Below, in pieces: positions 1-7,866 of a stretch of DNA of 64,000 nt; position 1 is the stretch's first letter, and each line of letters opens with the position of its first letter. A program made the position numbers and the translations under genes. Source of the DNA: Saccharothrix sp. HUAS TT1 (lineage in GTDB: Bacteria > Actinomycetota > Actinomycetes > Mycobacteriales > Pseudonocardiaceae). Where the stretch lies: contig NZ_CP160453.1 of NCBI RefSeq assembly GCF_040744945.1, positions 3,286,001-3,350,000 of the forward strand. Reading direction: 5' to 3'. The notes under the pieces were generated by a model, which saw nothing but the letters and a program-made list of their open reading frames with translations, did no database searches and was not told the DNA's origin.

Positions 1-373
1 CGAGCTGGGTCGCGAGCGCACGCCGTTCCACGCCAACCTCGGCCGGGTGGTCAAGCTCGACAAGCCGGGCGACTTCGTCGGCCGCGACGCCCTGGCCGCC
101 GTCGCCGAACGGGGTGTCGACCAGGTGCTGGTCGGCCTGAAGACCACCTCCCGCCGCGCGCCCCGGCACGGCTACCCGGTGCTGGACGCGGCCGGCGAGC
201 GGATCGGCGAGGTCACCAGCGGCGCGCTGTCGCCGACCCTGGGGTACTCGGTGGCGATGGCGTACGTGGCCGTCGGCAACACTGAGCCCGGCGCCGCGCT
301 GTCGGTGGACGTCCGCGGCAAGCACGAGCCGGTCGAAGTCGTCGCGCTGCCCTTCTACAAGCGCAACAGCTAA
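1..373 (+). CDS. gcvT: Aminomethyltransferase (glycine cleavage T-protein), C-terminal part
   Basis: This is the last 123 residues of the tetrahydrofolate-dependent aminomethyltransferase of the glycine cleavage system, open at the left window edge. The visible part begins ELGRERTPFH in frame from base 2 and carries the C-terminal GcvT barrel domain, including PGDFVGRDAL, the segment SRRAPRHGYPVLD, and the conserved EVTSGALSPTLG motif. glyA starts 15 bases after the stop on the same strand. The pair therefore forms a one-carbon unit: GcvT passes the glycine-derived methylene to folate, and GlyA interconverts serine and glycine. The family call is secure; the N-terminal folate-binding domain lies outside the window. 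Confidence 0.93.
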   Translation, partial: ELGRERTPFHANLGRVVKLDKPGDFVGRDALAAVAERGVDQVLVGLKTTSRRAPRHGYPVLDAAGERIGEVTSGALSPTLGYSVAMAYVAVGNTEPGAALSVDVRGKHEPVEVVALPFYKRNS

Positions 374-388
374 GGGAGAGACCCACAC

Positions 389-1654
389 ATGTCCGAGCAC
401 TTCAACACCTCCCTCGCGGAGTTCGACCCGGAGGTCGCGGACGCCGTCGCCGCCGAGCTGCACCGGCAGCAGAGCACGCTGGAGATGATCGCCTCGGAGA
501 ACTTCACGCCGGTGTCGGTGCTCCAGGCGCAGGGGTCGGTGCTGACCAACAAGTACGCCGAGGGCTACCCGGGCCGCCGGTACTACGGCGGCTGCGAGAA
601 CGTCGACGTCATCGAGCGGCTGGCGATCGAGCGGGTCAAGGCGCTGTTCGGGGCCGGCTTCGCGAACGTGCAGCCGCACTCGGGCGCGCAGGCCAACGCG
701 TGCGCGATGTTCGCCCTGCTGCAGCCGGGCGACACGATCCTGGGCCTGGACCTGGCGCACGGCGGCCACCTGACCCACGGCATGCGGATCAACTTCTCCG
801 GCAAGCTCTACAACGTGGTGCCCTACCACGTGTCGGACGAGGACGGCCGGGTCGACATGGCCGAGGTCGAGCGGCTGGCGGCCGAGCACCGGCCCAAGCT
901 CATCGTGGCGGGCTGGTCGGCGTACCCGCGGCAGCTGGACTTCGCCGAGTTCCGCCGGATCGCCGACTCGGTCGACGCGTACCTGATGGTGGACATGGCG
1001 CACTTCGCCGGCCTGGTGGCGGCGGGCCTGCACCCGAGCCCCGTGCCGCACGCGCACGTGGTGACGACGACCACCCACAAGACGCTCGGCGGCCCGCGCG
1101 GCGGGGTGATCCTCACCAACGAGGCCGACCTGGCGAAGAAGATCAACTCGGCGGTGTTCCCCGGCCAGCAGGGCGGTCCGCTGGAGCACGTGATCGCGGG
1201 CAAGGCGGTGGCGTTCAAGCACGCCGCGTCGCCCGAGTTCGCCGACCGGCAGCGGCGCACGGTCGAGGGCGCGAAGATCCTCGCCGACCGGTTGTCGCGG
1301 CCCGACGCCGCGGCGGCCGGTGTGAAGGTGCTCACCGGCGGCACGGACGTCCACCTGGTGCTGGTGGACCTGGTGGCGTCCGAACTGGACGGCAAGCAGG
1401 CCGAGGACCGGCTGCACGAGGTCGGGATCACGGTCAACCGCAACGCGGTGCCGAACGACCCGCGCCCGCCGATGGTGACCTCCGGCCTGCGCGTCGGCAC
1501 GCCGGCGCTGGCCACTCGCGGGTTCGGCGCGGCGGACTTCGCCGAGGTGGCGGACGTCATCGCGGCGGCCTTGCAGCCCTCGCCGGACCTGGCGGAGCTG
1601 CGCGCGCGGGTCGAGGTGCTGGCGGCCAAGCACCCGCTGTACCCGACGCTGTGA
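389..1654 (+). CDS. glyA: Serine hydroxymethyltransferase
   Basis: This cytosolic PLP enzyme interconverts serine plus tetrahydrofolate with glycine plus methylene-tetrahydrofolate. It is 421 residues long, normal for the family. Visible landmarks are the N-terminal [13 protein letters not shown], the folate/PLP segment [18 protein letters not shown], the Asp-His pair in VDMAHFAGL, and the internal aldimine lysine K231 in [14 protein letters not shown]. The ATG is preceded by GGGAGAG at 373-379. The gene directly follows gcvT and is probably cotranscribed with it. A 15-bp hairpin lies 34 bases after the stop, before the next gene. Confidence 0.97.
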   Translation: MSEHFNTSLAEFDPEVADAVAAELHRQQSTLEMIASENFTPVSVLQAQGSVLTNKYAEGYPGRRYYGGCENVDVIERLAIERVKALFGAGFANVQPHSGAQANACAMFALLQPGDTILGLDLAHGGHLTHGMRINFSGKLYNVVPYHVSDEDGRVDMAEVERLAAEHRPKLIVAGWSAYPRQLDFAEFRRIADSVDAYLMVDMAHFAGLVAAGLHPSPVPHAHVVTTTTHKTLGGPRGGVILTNEADLAKKINSAVFPGQQGGPLEHVIAGKAVAFKHAASPEFADRQRRTVEGAKILADRLSRPDAAAAGVKVLTGGTDVHLVLVDLVASELDGKQAEDRLHEVGITVNRNAVPNDPRPPMVTSGLRVGTPALATRGFGAADFAEVADVIAAALQPSPDLAELRARVEVLAAKHPLYPTL

Positions 1655-1687
1655 ACGTCGCCACGAAATAGTTGGGGTTTGCTGGAG

Positions 1688-1720
1688 GTTGTCCCGTGCG
1701 CGACCCGCGCACGGGACAAC
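1688..1720 (+). promoter_or_regulatory. Perfect 15-bp inverted repeat in the leader of the nitroreductase gene
   Basis: The arms GTTGTCCCGTGCGCG (1688-1702) and its exact complement (1706-1720) flank a 3-base loop. The repeat ends 13 bases before the ATG of the RutE-like gene and 34 bases after glyA. No T-tract follows, so it may be a glyA terminator or attenuator, or an operator dyad for the downstream gene. The sequence alone cannot decide between these. Confidence 0.6.
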
Positions 1721-1733
1721 CGGGAGAAGAACC

Positions 1734-2339
1734 ATGACCACCACGCTCGACGCCTTGGCGCTGCCGCGCGAAGCACAGGACCTGCTGTTCCGCGAGGCGC
1801 GCACGGCGAACGCGTTCACCGGCGAACCGGTGACCGACGACCAGCTCCGCGCGATCCACGACCTGGTGAAGCACGGACCCACCGCGATGAACAGCCAGCC
1901 GCTGCGCGTGCTGTTCATCCGCGGCGAGGAGGCCAAGGCCCGCCTCGCGCCGCACATGGCGGAGGGCAACCGGGCCAAGACGCTGGCCGCGCCGGTGACC
2001 GCGGTGCTGACCGCCGACACCGACTTCCACGAGCACCTGGGCCGGACGTTCCCGCACTTCGCCGGCGCGAAGGCGGCGTTCGCCGACGACGCCAAGCGGA
2101 CCGAGGCGGCGAGGACGAGCGCCCTGCTCCAGGTCGGCTACTTCATCGTCGGCGTTCGCGCGGCCGGCCTCGCCGCCGGCCCGATGAGCGGGTTCGACGC
2201 CGAGGGCGTGCGCCGCGAGTTCTTCGCCGACACCGCCCAACTGCCGCTGGTGATCGTCAACATCGGCTACCCGGACCACTCCGGCACCCACCCGCGCAAC
2301 CCGCGGCTGGACTTCGCCGAGGCCGTGCGCGTGCTCTGA
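1734..2339 (+). CDS. RutE-like nitroreductase-family protein (malonic semialdehyde reductase type)
   Basis: This is a 201-residue flavin-dependent nitroreductase fold. It follows the RutE / malonic semialdehyde reductase subfamily closely along its length, with blocks such as HGPTAMNSQPLR, LAAPVTAVL, GPMSGFDAEGV and VNIGYPD. In that family NAD(P)H reduces malonic semialdehyde during pyrimidine ring catabolism. No other rut gene is nearby, so the physiological substrate is open. The ATG at 1734 was chosen over upstream in-frame codons because GGGAGAAG sits just before it and the protein then begins where the family begins. A perfect hairpin occupies the leader. Confidence 0.8.
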   Translation: MTTTLDALALPREAQDLLFREARTANAFTGEPVTDDQLRAIHDLVKHGPTAMNSQPLRVLFIRGEEAKARLAPHMAEGNRAKTLAAPVTAVLTADTDFHEHLGRTFPHFAGAKAAFADDAKRTEAARTSALLQVGYFIVGVRAAGLAAGPMSGFDAEGVRREFFADTAQLPLVIVNIGYPDHSGTHPRNPRLDFAEAVRVL

Positions 2340-2361
2340 CGGCCCGCTGCGCGACGGCCGA

Positions 2362-2390
2362 ATCCCCCGGCCAACCCCGGGCCGGGGGAT
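2362..2390. terminator. Bidirectional hairpin between convergent genes
   Basis: The arms ATCCCCCGGCC (2362-2372) and GGCCGGGGGAT (2380-2390) form an 11-bp stem. It lies between the end of the nitroreductase gene and the end of the convergent anchored-protein gene. There is no clear T-tract on either side, as is usual for actinomycete hairpin terminators. Confidence 0.65.
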
Positions 2391-2409
2391 CAGGGCGTTC
2401 CACAGTGGA

Positions 2410-3060
2410 CTAGGCGGCCGGCGCGGTCACCCCCGGTGGCAGGCACTCGACGTTGCGCTTGCCGTCGGGCCGCACCACGAACCAGGTGCCGCCGACGCCC
2501 TGACCGCGCCACTTGCCGGGCGCCTCGTCCTTCGCGTAGGTGTAGAGCGGCCAGCCGTCCAGGGTGACCTGCTCGGTGCCGTCGGCCCGCTTCACCGTCG
2601 AGACCAGCGCCGGGTCGACGCCCTGCAGTCGCGGCGCGCCGTCGGTCAGCACGGGCGGCCAGGTGACGGCGCACTGCCCCTCGCAGTTGGACTTCGCCGG
2701 ATCCGGCGCGTCCTTGTCGAACCGGTACAGCGTGCGGCCGTCGCCGTCCTGCACCACCTCGCCCATCTTGTCCACGGTCTTGGCCACCAGCGTGACCTGC
2801 GGTCCGGACGGCGCCGGCGCGGCCTGACCCGCGGGCTCCTCGGCGGCGGGCTCCTCGACGGGCGCCGCCTCCTCGCTGGTCGGAGGGGCCAAGGGTTCCT
2901 GGACGTCGCCGTAGTCGCCCTGGGCCGCGGCGCCGACCTGCTCGGTCTGCGCGACCGTCCGGCCCTGCAGGCCGGTGGCGTTGGAAGTCCACATGACCAG
3001 CGCGAGCACGGCAGCCATGCCGCCCGCGACGGCGATGGCGATGCGGTTTCGTCGGATCAC
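2410..3060 (-). CDS. Membrane-anchored protein with two COG4315-type repeats
   Basis: This 216-residue protein of the 'secreted repeat of unknown function' family (COG4315) has an N-terminal hydrophobic segment (about residues 6-25) without a lipobox cysteine, so it is probably anchored or secreted. A Pro/Glu/Ala-rich linker follows, then two Tyr-x-Tyr/Phe-type repeats, GRTLYRFDKD and GWPLYTYAKD. The first repeat carries a likely disulfide pair in NCEGQCAVTWPP. Function is unknown for the family. The GTG at 3060 is preferred because AAGGAGG lies 7 bases upstream; an alternative GTG two codons earlier sits too close to that site. The gene diverges from the peptidase gene across about 115 bases. 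Confidence 0.75.
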   Translation of the reverse strand: MIRRNRIAIAVAGGMAAVLALVMWTSNATGLQGRTVAQTEQVGAAAQGDYGDVQEPLAPPTSEEAAPVEEPAAEEPAGQAAPAPSGPQVTLVAKTVDKMGEVVQDGDGRTLYRFDKDAPDPAKSNCEGQCAVTWPPVLTDGAPRLQGVDPALVSTVKRADGTEQVTLDGWPLYTYAKDEAPGKWRGQGVGGTWFVVRPDGKRNVECLPPGVTAPAA

Positions 3061-3175
3061 ACTCACTCCTCCTTGGTCCGTCAATCGCTCCACCGACGAC
3101 TACGGCCCGCGCACCGGAGCGGTTCAGCCCGGCGAACACGTGAACCGAGGACAGGGGCCCCCGTAGGGTGTCCGG

Positions 3176-5236
3176 GTGGGCAACGAGATCTCCTTCCCGC
3201 GCCAACACGCGCGCACCCAGCGGTTCACCCTCGGCGCACCCCGGACCTTCACCGTCGCGCCGGACGGCGCCAAGGTGTACTTCCTCCGCACCGCCACGGC
3301 CACGAGCCGGGCGAACGGCCTGTGGGCGTTCGACACCGCCACCCGGACCGAGTCGCTGCTGGCCGACCCGGCCACCCTGCTGACCGACCCCGAGGACCTG
3401 TCCCCGGAGGAGCGGGCCCGCCGCGAGCGGACCCGCGAGCAGGCGGCGGGCATCGTCGGCTACGCCACCGACGGCGCCGCGCGGCAGGCGGTCTTCGCGT
3501 TGTCCGGCAGGCTGTTCGTGGTCGAACTCGCCACCGGCGCGGTGCGGGAGCTGCCGGTCGCCGGCGCCGCGATCGACCCGCGGCTGGACCCGACCGGCCG
3601 CAAGGTCGGCTACGTGGCCGCCGGCGCGCTGCACGTGGTCGACCTGGAGACCGGCGCGGACCGCGTGGTCGCCGAACCGGACGGCCCGGACGTCACGTGG
3701 GGCCTGGCCGAGTTCATCGCGGCCGAGGAGATGGGCCGCTACCGCGGTCACTGGTTCTCGCCGGACGGCGAGCGCGTGCTCGCGGCCAGGGTGGACAACG
3801 CGCCGGTGCCGCGCTGGCACATCGCCGACCCGGCCAACCCCGGCACGCCCGCCGCCGAGATCGCGTACCCGGCCGCGGGCGAGGCGAACGCCGTGGTCGA
3901 GGTGGCCGTCTTCGGCGCCGGCCGCACCGACGTGACGTGGGACCGCGAGGCGTTCCCGTACCTCAACTCGGTGTCGTGGACCTCGCACGGCGAGCCGCTG
4001 CTGCAGGTCCAGTCGCGCGACCAGCGCCGGGTCCTGGTGCTCGCGGTGGACGTGGAGACCGGCGCCACCGAGGTGGTCGCCGACGACACCGACCCGCACT
4101 GGCTGGAAGTCGTGCCCGGCACGCCGCGCTGGACGCCGGGCGGCGAGCTGGTCCGGGTGCTGCCGGTCGACGGCGCGAACCGGCTCGTCGTCGGCGACCG
4201 GCCGTGGACGCCGGACGGCTTCCAGGTCCGCTCGGTGGTGGACGCGGCCGAGGACGGCGTCCTGGTCACCGCCTCCACCGACGACCCGACCACGACGCAC
4301 GTGTTCCTGGTCACCGGTTCCGACGTCACCCGGCTGTCCACTGAGGACGGTGTGCACGGCGTGGCCCGCGGTGGCGGCGTCACGGTGCTGAGCCGGTCGT
4401 CGATGGACCACTTCGGCGCGCGGGTCACCGTGTCGACCGGCGGCGAGATCGGCACGTTCGCCGAGACGCCCGTGCTGACGCCCGAGGTGCGGCTGCTGAC
4501 CGTCGGCGAGCGCGACCTGCGGGCCGCGCTGCTGTTCCCGCGCGACCACGTGCCGGGGGCCAAGCTGCCCGTGCTGCTGGACCCGTACGGCGGTCCGCAC
4601 GCGCAGCGCGTGGTGTCGGCGCGCAACGCCTACCTGACGTCGCAGTGGTTGGCGGACCAGGGTTTCGCGGTGCTGGTGGTGGACGGCCGCGGCACGCCCG
4701 GCCGCGGTCCGGCGTGGGAGCGGGAGATCGCGTTCGACTTCGCGGGCGCGACCCTGGAGGACCAGGTGGACGCCCTGCACGCGGTCGCGGCGGGGGAGCC
4801 CGACCTCGACCTGACCCGGGTCGGCATCCGCGGCTGGTCCTACGGCGGCTACCTGGCGGCGCTGGCCGTGCTGCGCCGGCCGGACGTGTTCCACGCGGGC
4901 ATCGCGGGCGCGCCGGTCACCGACTGGCGGCTGTACGACACGCACTACACCGAGCGCTACCTCGGTCACCCGGCGGAGCGGCCGGAGGTGTACGACGCCA
5001 ACTCGCTCGTCGCCGACGCGCCGAAGCTGGAGCGCCCGCTGATGATCGTGCACGGCCTGGCCGACGACAACGTGGTGGCCGCGCACACCCTGCGCCTGTC
5101 CAGCGCGTTGCTGGCGGCGGGCCGGCCGCACACCGTGCTGCCGCTGTCCGGCGTCACGCACATGACCCCGCAGGAGCAGGTGGCCGAGAACCTGCTCCTG
5201 CTCCAGGTCGACTTCCTGCGCCGCGCCCTGGCGTGA
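3176..5236 (+). CDS. S9-family dipeptidyl peptidase (DPP-IV / prolyl oligopeptidase type)
   Basis: This 686-residue serine peptidase has an N-terminal beta-propeller (roughly residues 20-420) and a C-terminal alpha/beta-hydrolase domain. The nucleophile is S555 in GWSYGGYLA. The acid lies in HGLADDNVV and the base is H662 in GVTHMTPQEQ. The double-Glu segment FIAAEEMGRYRG in the propeller matches the site that binds the substrate amino terminus in DPP-IV enzymes, supporting release of X-Pro dipeptides. There is no signal peptide, so it is probably cytoplasmic. The start is a GTG; no strong ribosome site is visible, so the exact start is moderately certain. Confidence 0.9.
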   Translation: MGNEISFPRQHARTQRFTLGAPRTFTVAPDGAKVYFLRTATATSRANGLWAFDTATRTESLLADPATLLTDPEDLSPEERARRERTREQAAGIVGYATDGAARQAVFALSGRLFVVELATGAVRELPVAGAAIDPRLDPTGRKVGYVAAGALHVVDLETGADRVVAEPDGPDVTWGLAEFIAAEEMGRYRGHWFSPDGERVLAARVDNAPVPRWHIADPANPGTPAAEIAYPAAGEANAVVEVAVFGAGRTDVTWDREAFPYLNSVSWTSHGEPLLQVQSRDQRRVLVLAVDVETGATEVVADDTDPHWLEVVPGTPRWTPGGELVRVLPVDGANRLVVGDRPWTPDGFQVRSVVDAAEDGVLVTASTDDPTTTHVFLVTGSDVTRLSTEDGVHGVARGGGVTVLSRSSMDHFGARVTVSTGGEIGTFAETPVLTPEVRLLTVGERDLRAALLFPRDHVPGAKLPVLLDPYGGPHAQRVVSARNAYLTSQWLADQGFAVLVVDGRGTPGRGPAWEREIAFDFAGATLEDQVDALHAVAAGEPDLDLTRVGIRGWSYGGYLAALAVLRRPDVFHAGIAGAPVTDWRLYDTHYTERYLGHPAERPEVYDANSLVADAPKLERPLMIVHGLADDNVVAAHTLRLSSALLAAGRPHTVLPLSGVTHMTPQEQVAENLLLLQVDFLRRALA

Positions 5237-5242
5237 CCGCCG

Positions 5243-5278
5243 GGACGGGGCCGTCCCCCGCGGGGGACGGCCCCGTCC
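5243..5278. terminator. Perfect 17-bp hairpin between convergent genes
   Basis: Bases 5243-5259 pair exactly with 5262-5278, leaving a loop of 2 bases (4 in practice). The hairpin fills the 43-base gap between the ends of the peptidase and aminopropyltransferase genes and would stop transcription from both sides. Confidence 0.8.
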
Positions 5279-5279
5279 G

Positions 5280-6122
5280 TCAGGCCAGGGAGTGGCGGAC
5301 CTGGTAGGGCGGGATCGAGTTGCCGACCAGCGCCAGGTCGTCGATCGTCTCCGGCTGGTAGCCGCAGCCGGGCAGCCGCTCGACCATCAGCGCGGTCGGG
5401 TCGGCGACCTCGTCGGCCCGACCGAACAGGTACGCCCACTCGTGCTCGTCCGAGCCGTAGTAGGCGACCGTGCCGAACACCTCGTTGAACCGCTGCCACA
5501 TCCGGATCAGCGTGGTGTTGCGCCACATCGTCTGGCAGCCCGCCTGCGACACCACGACGCCGCCCGGCGTCAGCAGCGCCTTGCACATGGCCAGGAACTC
5601 CGCGCCGTACAGGCGGTTGTGCTGCGCCTCCTCCTCGCGCTCGTCCGGCAGGTCCACCAGGACGATGTCGTAGCGCTCGGAAGTGGTGCGGATGTGCTCG
5701 TAGCCGTCGATGTACCGCACGTGGACCGGGCCTTCGCCCTTCTCCGCGAGCGCCAGCTCGTCCAGCGAGTAGCCGTAGGGCAGGTGCTCGGCGCACAGCC
5801 GCACGGCCTGCTCGTCGATGTCGATGTGGTCGACCACCGAAGCGCCCGCCGCCACCGCCATCTGGCACACCACGCCCTCGGACGACCCGATGACCAGCAC
5901 CCGGTCGACGCGGTCGGCCAGCAGCAGCGCCGGCGCCATCAGCGCCTCGTGGTAGGTCAGCTGGCTGAACTCGGTGCTCTGCCGGTCGTCGTCGCAGAAC
6001 AGCGACAACCCCTGTGCGGTGCGGGCGATCACCAGGTGCTGGAACTCGGTCCTGGTGTCGACCACGACCTCCGAGACGTCCCAGTGCCTGGTCATCCCGG
6101 CCGCGAGCGGTTCGCGGATCAC
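5280..6122 (-). CDS. speE: Polyamine aminopropyltransferase-like protein (spermidine synthase family)
   Basis: This 280-residue Rossmann-fold protein is the last gene of a decarboxylase-speD-speE operon, where it would transfer aminopropyl from decarboxylated AdoMet to putrescine or another amine. The family order is recognisable: the YHEALM region, the nucleotide-binding strand RVLVIGSSEGV, the acidic HIDIDE, and VVVSQAG. However, the glycine-rich motif is GSSEG rather than the usual GGGDG. The signature normally read as D-[ST]-[TS]-D-P is VDLPDE here. The acceptor amine may therefore differ from putrescine. The GTG start overlaps the speD stop as GTGA, indicating translational coupling. Confidence 0.78.
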   Translation of the reverse strand: MIREPLAAGMTRHWDVSEVVVDTRTEFQHLVIARTAQGLSLFCDDDRQSTEFSQLTYHEALMAPALLLADRVDRVLVIGSSEGVVCQMAVAAGASVVDHIDIDEQAVRLCAEHLPYGYSLDELALAEKGEGPVHVRYIDGYEHIRTTSERYDIVLVDLPDEREEEAQHNRLYGAEFLAMCKALLTPGGVVVSQAGCQTMWRNTTLIRMWQRFNEVFGTVAYYGSDEHEWAYLFGRADEVADPTALMVERLPGCGYQPETIDDLALVGNSIPPYQVRHSLA

Positions 6123-6529
6123 GCCTTCTCCTCACCGACGAGCGCGGGGACCCGGTGCCCCCGGCTGATCATGTCCGTCCGTGCCGACACAGCTCCCAGC
6201 GCCTCGGCCAGCAACTGCACCGCGAGCGCGGGCTTGGCGCGCGTGCCGCAGGTGAACACGTCCACGAACACGGCCCCGACCTCCGGGTACGTGTGGATGG
6301 ACGCGTGCGACTCCGACAACAGGGCCAGCACGGTGACCCCTTGCGGCTCGAACTGCTTGGAGACCACCTCCAACACCGTGGCATCAGCCTGGGTGAGCGC
6401 TTCGCCGAGCGCGTGTCGCAGGAACTGCTCGTCGTCGAGCAGTTCGGGGCTCACGCCTTCGAGCTCGGCGAGCACGTGCTGTCCTGCGAACAAGCCAACG
6501 GGCTCGGATTCGCACGGGAGTTCGGACAT
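6119..6529 (-). CDS. speD: S-adenosylmethionine decarboxylase proenzyme (prokaryotic SpeH type)
   Basis: This 136-residue proenzyme supplies decarboxylated AdoMet for polyamine synthesis. It carries the self-cleavage site in SESHASIHTYPE, where the E73-S74 bond is expected to break to give the pyruvoyl group on S74. The conserved histidine H79 and the proton-donor cysteine C94 in DVFTCGTRAKP are both present, so the enzyme looks active. The ATG at 6529 has GGAGTGA just upstream; an in-frame TTG one codon earlier is less likely. The stop overlaps the GTG of the aminopropyltransferase gene. The decarboxylase gene ends 54 bases upstream on the same strand. Confidence 0.93.
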   Translation of the reverse strand: MSELPCESEPVGLFAGQHVLAELEGVSPELLDDEQFLRHALGEALTQADATVLEVVSKQFEPQGVTVLALLSESHASIHTYPEVGAVFVDVFTCGTRAKPALAVQLLAEALGAVSARTDMISRGHRVPALVGEEKA

Positions 6530-6583
6530 CAATCACTCCAAACATCTTCAGGAGGGGACTTCAGCGGACAGGTGTGGGCGTGC

Positions 6584-7768
6584 TCATCGCACGCAGTGGG
6601 TGGCCAACGGCGGGAAGCCGTTGAACGCCACCGACGAGTAGCTGGCCGTGTAGGCGCCCGCGCCGAGCAGGTCGACGTGGTCGCCCGCGCGCAGGTCCAG
6701 CGGCAGCTCGTAGCACGTGTGCTGGTACAGCACGTCGTCGGCGTCGCAGGTCGGGCCGGCCAGCACGACCGGGCCGACCTCGCCCCCGGTCGTGGCGACG
6801 CCGTCGCGGCTGGTCGCCAGCGGGTAGGCGATGGCCTCGCCCTCGGTCTCCGCGAGGCCGCCGTAGCGGCCGATGTCGAGGAAGACCCAGCGCCGTTCGT
6901 CCGAATAGGACTTGCGCGACACCAGCACCACCTCGGAGCGGATCACGCCGGACTCGGCCACGACGGCGCGACCCGGTTCGACCATCACCTCGGGCGCGAA
7001 GTCGCCGAAGTGGCGCGCGATGGACGCGGTGATGGCGGCGGCGTAGTCGGTCAGCGGCGGCGGCTGGGTCAGGTAGCCGGCGGGCAGCCCGCCGCCCAGG
7101 TTGACCGTGGTCGGCGAGAGCCCCTCGGCGCGCAACTTGCCGATGATCCCGGCGGCGTCCGCGATCGCGCCGTCCCAGCCGTTCGGGTCCAGCTGCTGCG
7201 ACCCGGCGTGGAACGCCACCCCCAGCGGAACGAGTCCGAGTTCGGCGGCCAACCGCAGGAGATCCGTCGCCATCTCGGGCGAGCAGCCGAACTTCTTGCC
7301 GAACGGGTAGGTGGAACCCTTGCTGTCGACCAGGATGCGCAGCAGCACGGACGCGCCCGGCGCGTGCTCGGCGATCGCGCGCACGTCCTGCTCGCTGTCG
7401 GACACGAACAGCCGCACCCCGCGCCCGTGGGCGTAGGCGATGTCACGCGCCTTCTTGATCGGGTTGCTGTACGAGATGACCTCCGGCGCCGCGCCGCGGG
7501 CCAGGCACAGGTCGATCTCGGCGGGGCTCGCCACGTCGAAGCTCGACCCCTCGGCGGCCAGCAGCCCGACCACGTCCGGCGTCGGGTTCGCCTTCACCGC
7601 GTAGAAGATCCCCACCCGCGGCAGCGCCGCGCGGATCGCCGCGAACCGGTCGCGGACCGTCGGCAGGTCGATGACCAGGCAGGGCGTGTCCGGTTGATCG
7701 TGGTCCAGGAAACGACGAATACGAGCCATTGCCTCGTGGAGCCGGTGATCGGCAAAGCTCGTCGTCAT
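6584..7768 (-). CDS. Ornithine/lysine-type PLP decarboxylase (fold type III)
   Basis: This 394-residue decarboxylase of the eukaryotic-type ODC / alanine-racemase-fold family is the first gene of the polyamine operon. The PLP lysine is K59 in YAVKANP. HAGSQ (187-191), GGGLP (225-229) and EPGR (264-267) form the cofactor pocket. C341 in CDADD and GAYT (371-374) are the conserved active-site elements contributed across the dimer. It should make putrescine from ornithine, or cadaverine from lysine; sequence alone does not settle which. The ATG at 7768 starts the protein about 30 residues before the first barrel strand, typical for the short family members. Longer in-frame extensions upstream do not look like coding sequence. 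Confidence 0.88.
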   Translation of the reverse strand: MTTSFADHRLHEAMARIRRFLDHDQPDTPCLVIDLPTVRDRFAAIRAALPRVGIFYAVKANPTPDVVGLLAAEGSSFDVASPAEIDLCLARGAAPEVISYSNPIKKARDIAYAHGRGVRLFVSDSEQDVRAIAEHAPGASVLLRILVDSKGSTYPFGKKFGCSPEMATDLLRLAAELGLVPLGVAFHAGSQQLDPNGWDGAIADAAGIIGKLRAEGLSPTTVNLGGGLPAGYLTQPPPLTDYAAAITASIARHFGDFAPEVMVEPGRAVVAESGVIRSEVVLVSRKSYSDERRWVFLDIGRYGGLAETEGEAIAYPLATSRDGVATTGGEVGPVVLAGPTCDADDVLYQHTCYELPLDLRAGDHVDLLGAGAYTASYSSVAFNGFPPLATHCVR

Positions 7769-7866
7769 CTCGCTAGGGGTCCCCCTCCGCAACCGTGAAC
7801 AGGCACGGTCCGACCGTGTTCGGGCACGGCCGTCCACTCTAGGCGGTGGAGGCGGAAAAAGCGCTA

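Noticed and set aside
2390..5161. 923-residue open frame on the minus strand opposite the S9 peptidase gene
   Set aside because: It is antisense to a gene with an intact catalytic triad and has an Arg/Ala/Gly-dominated composition typical of GC-rich shadow frames.
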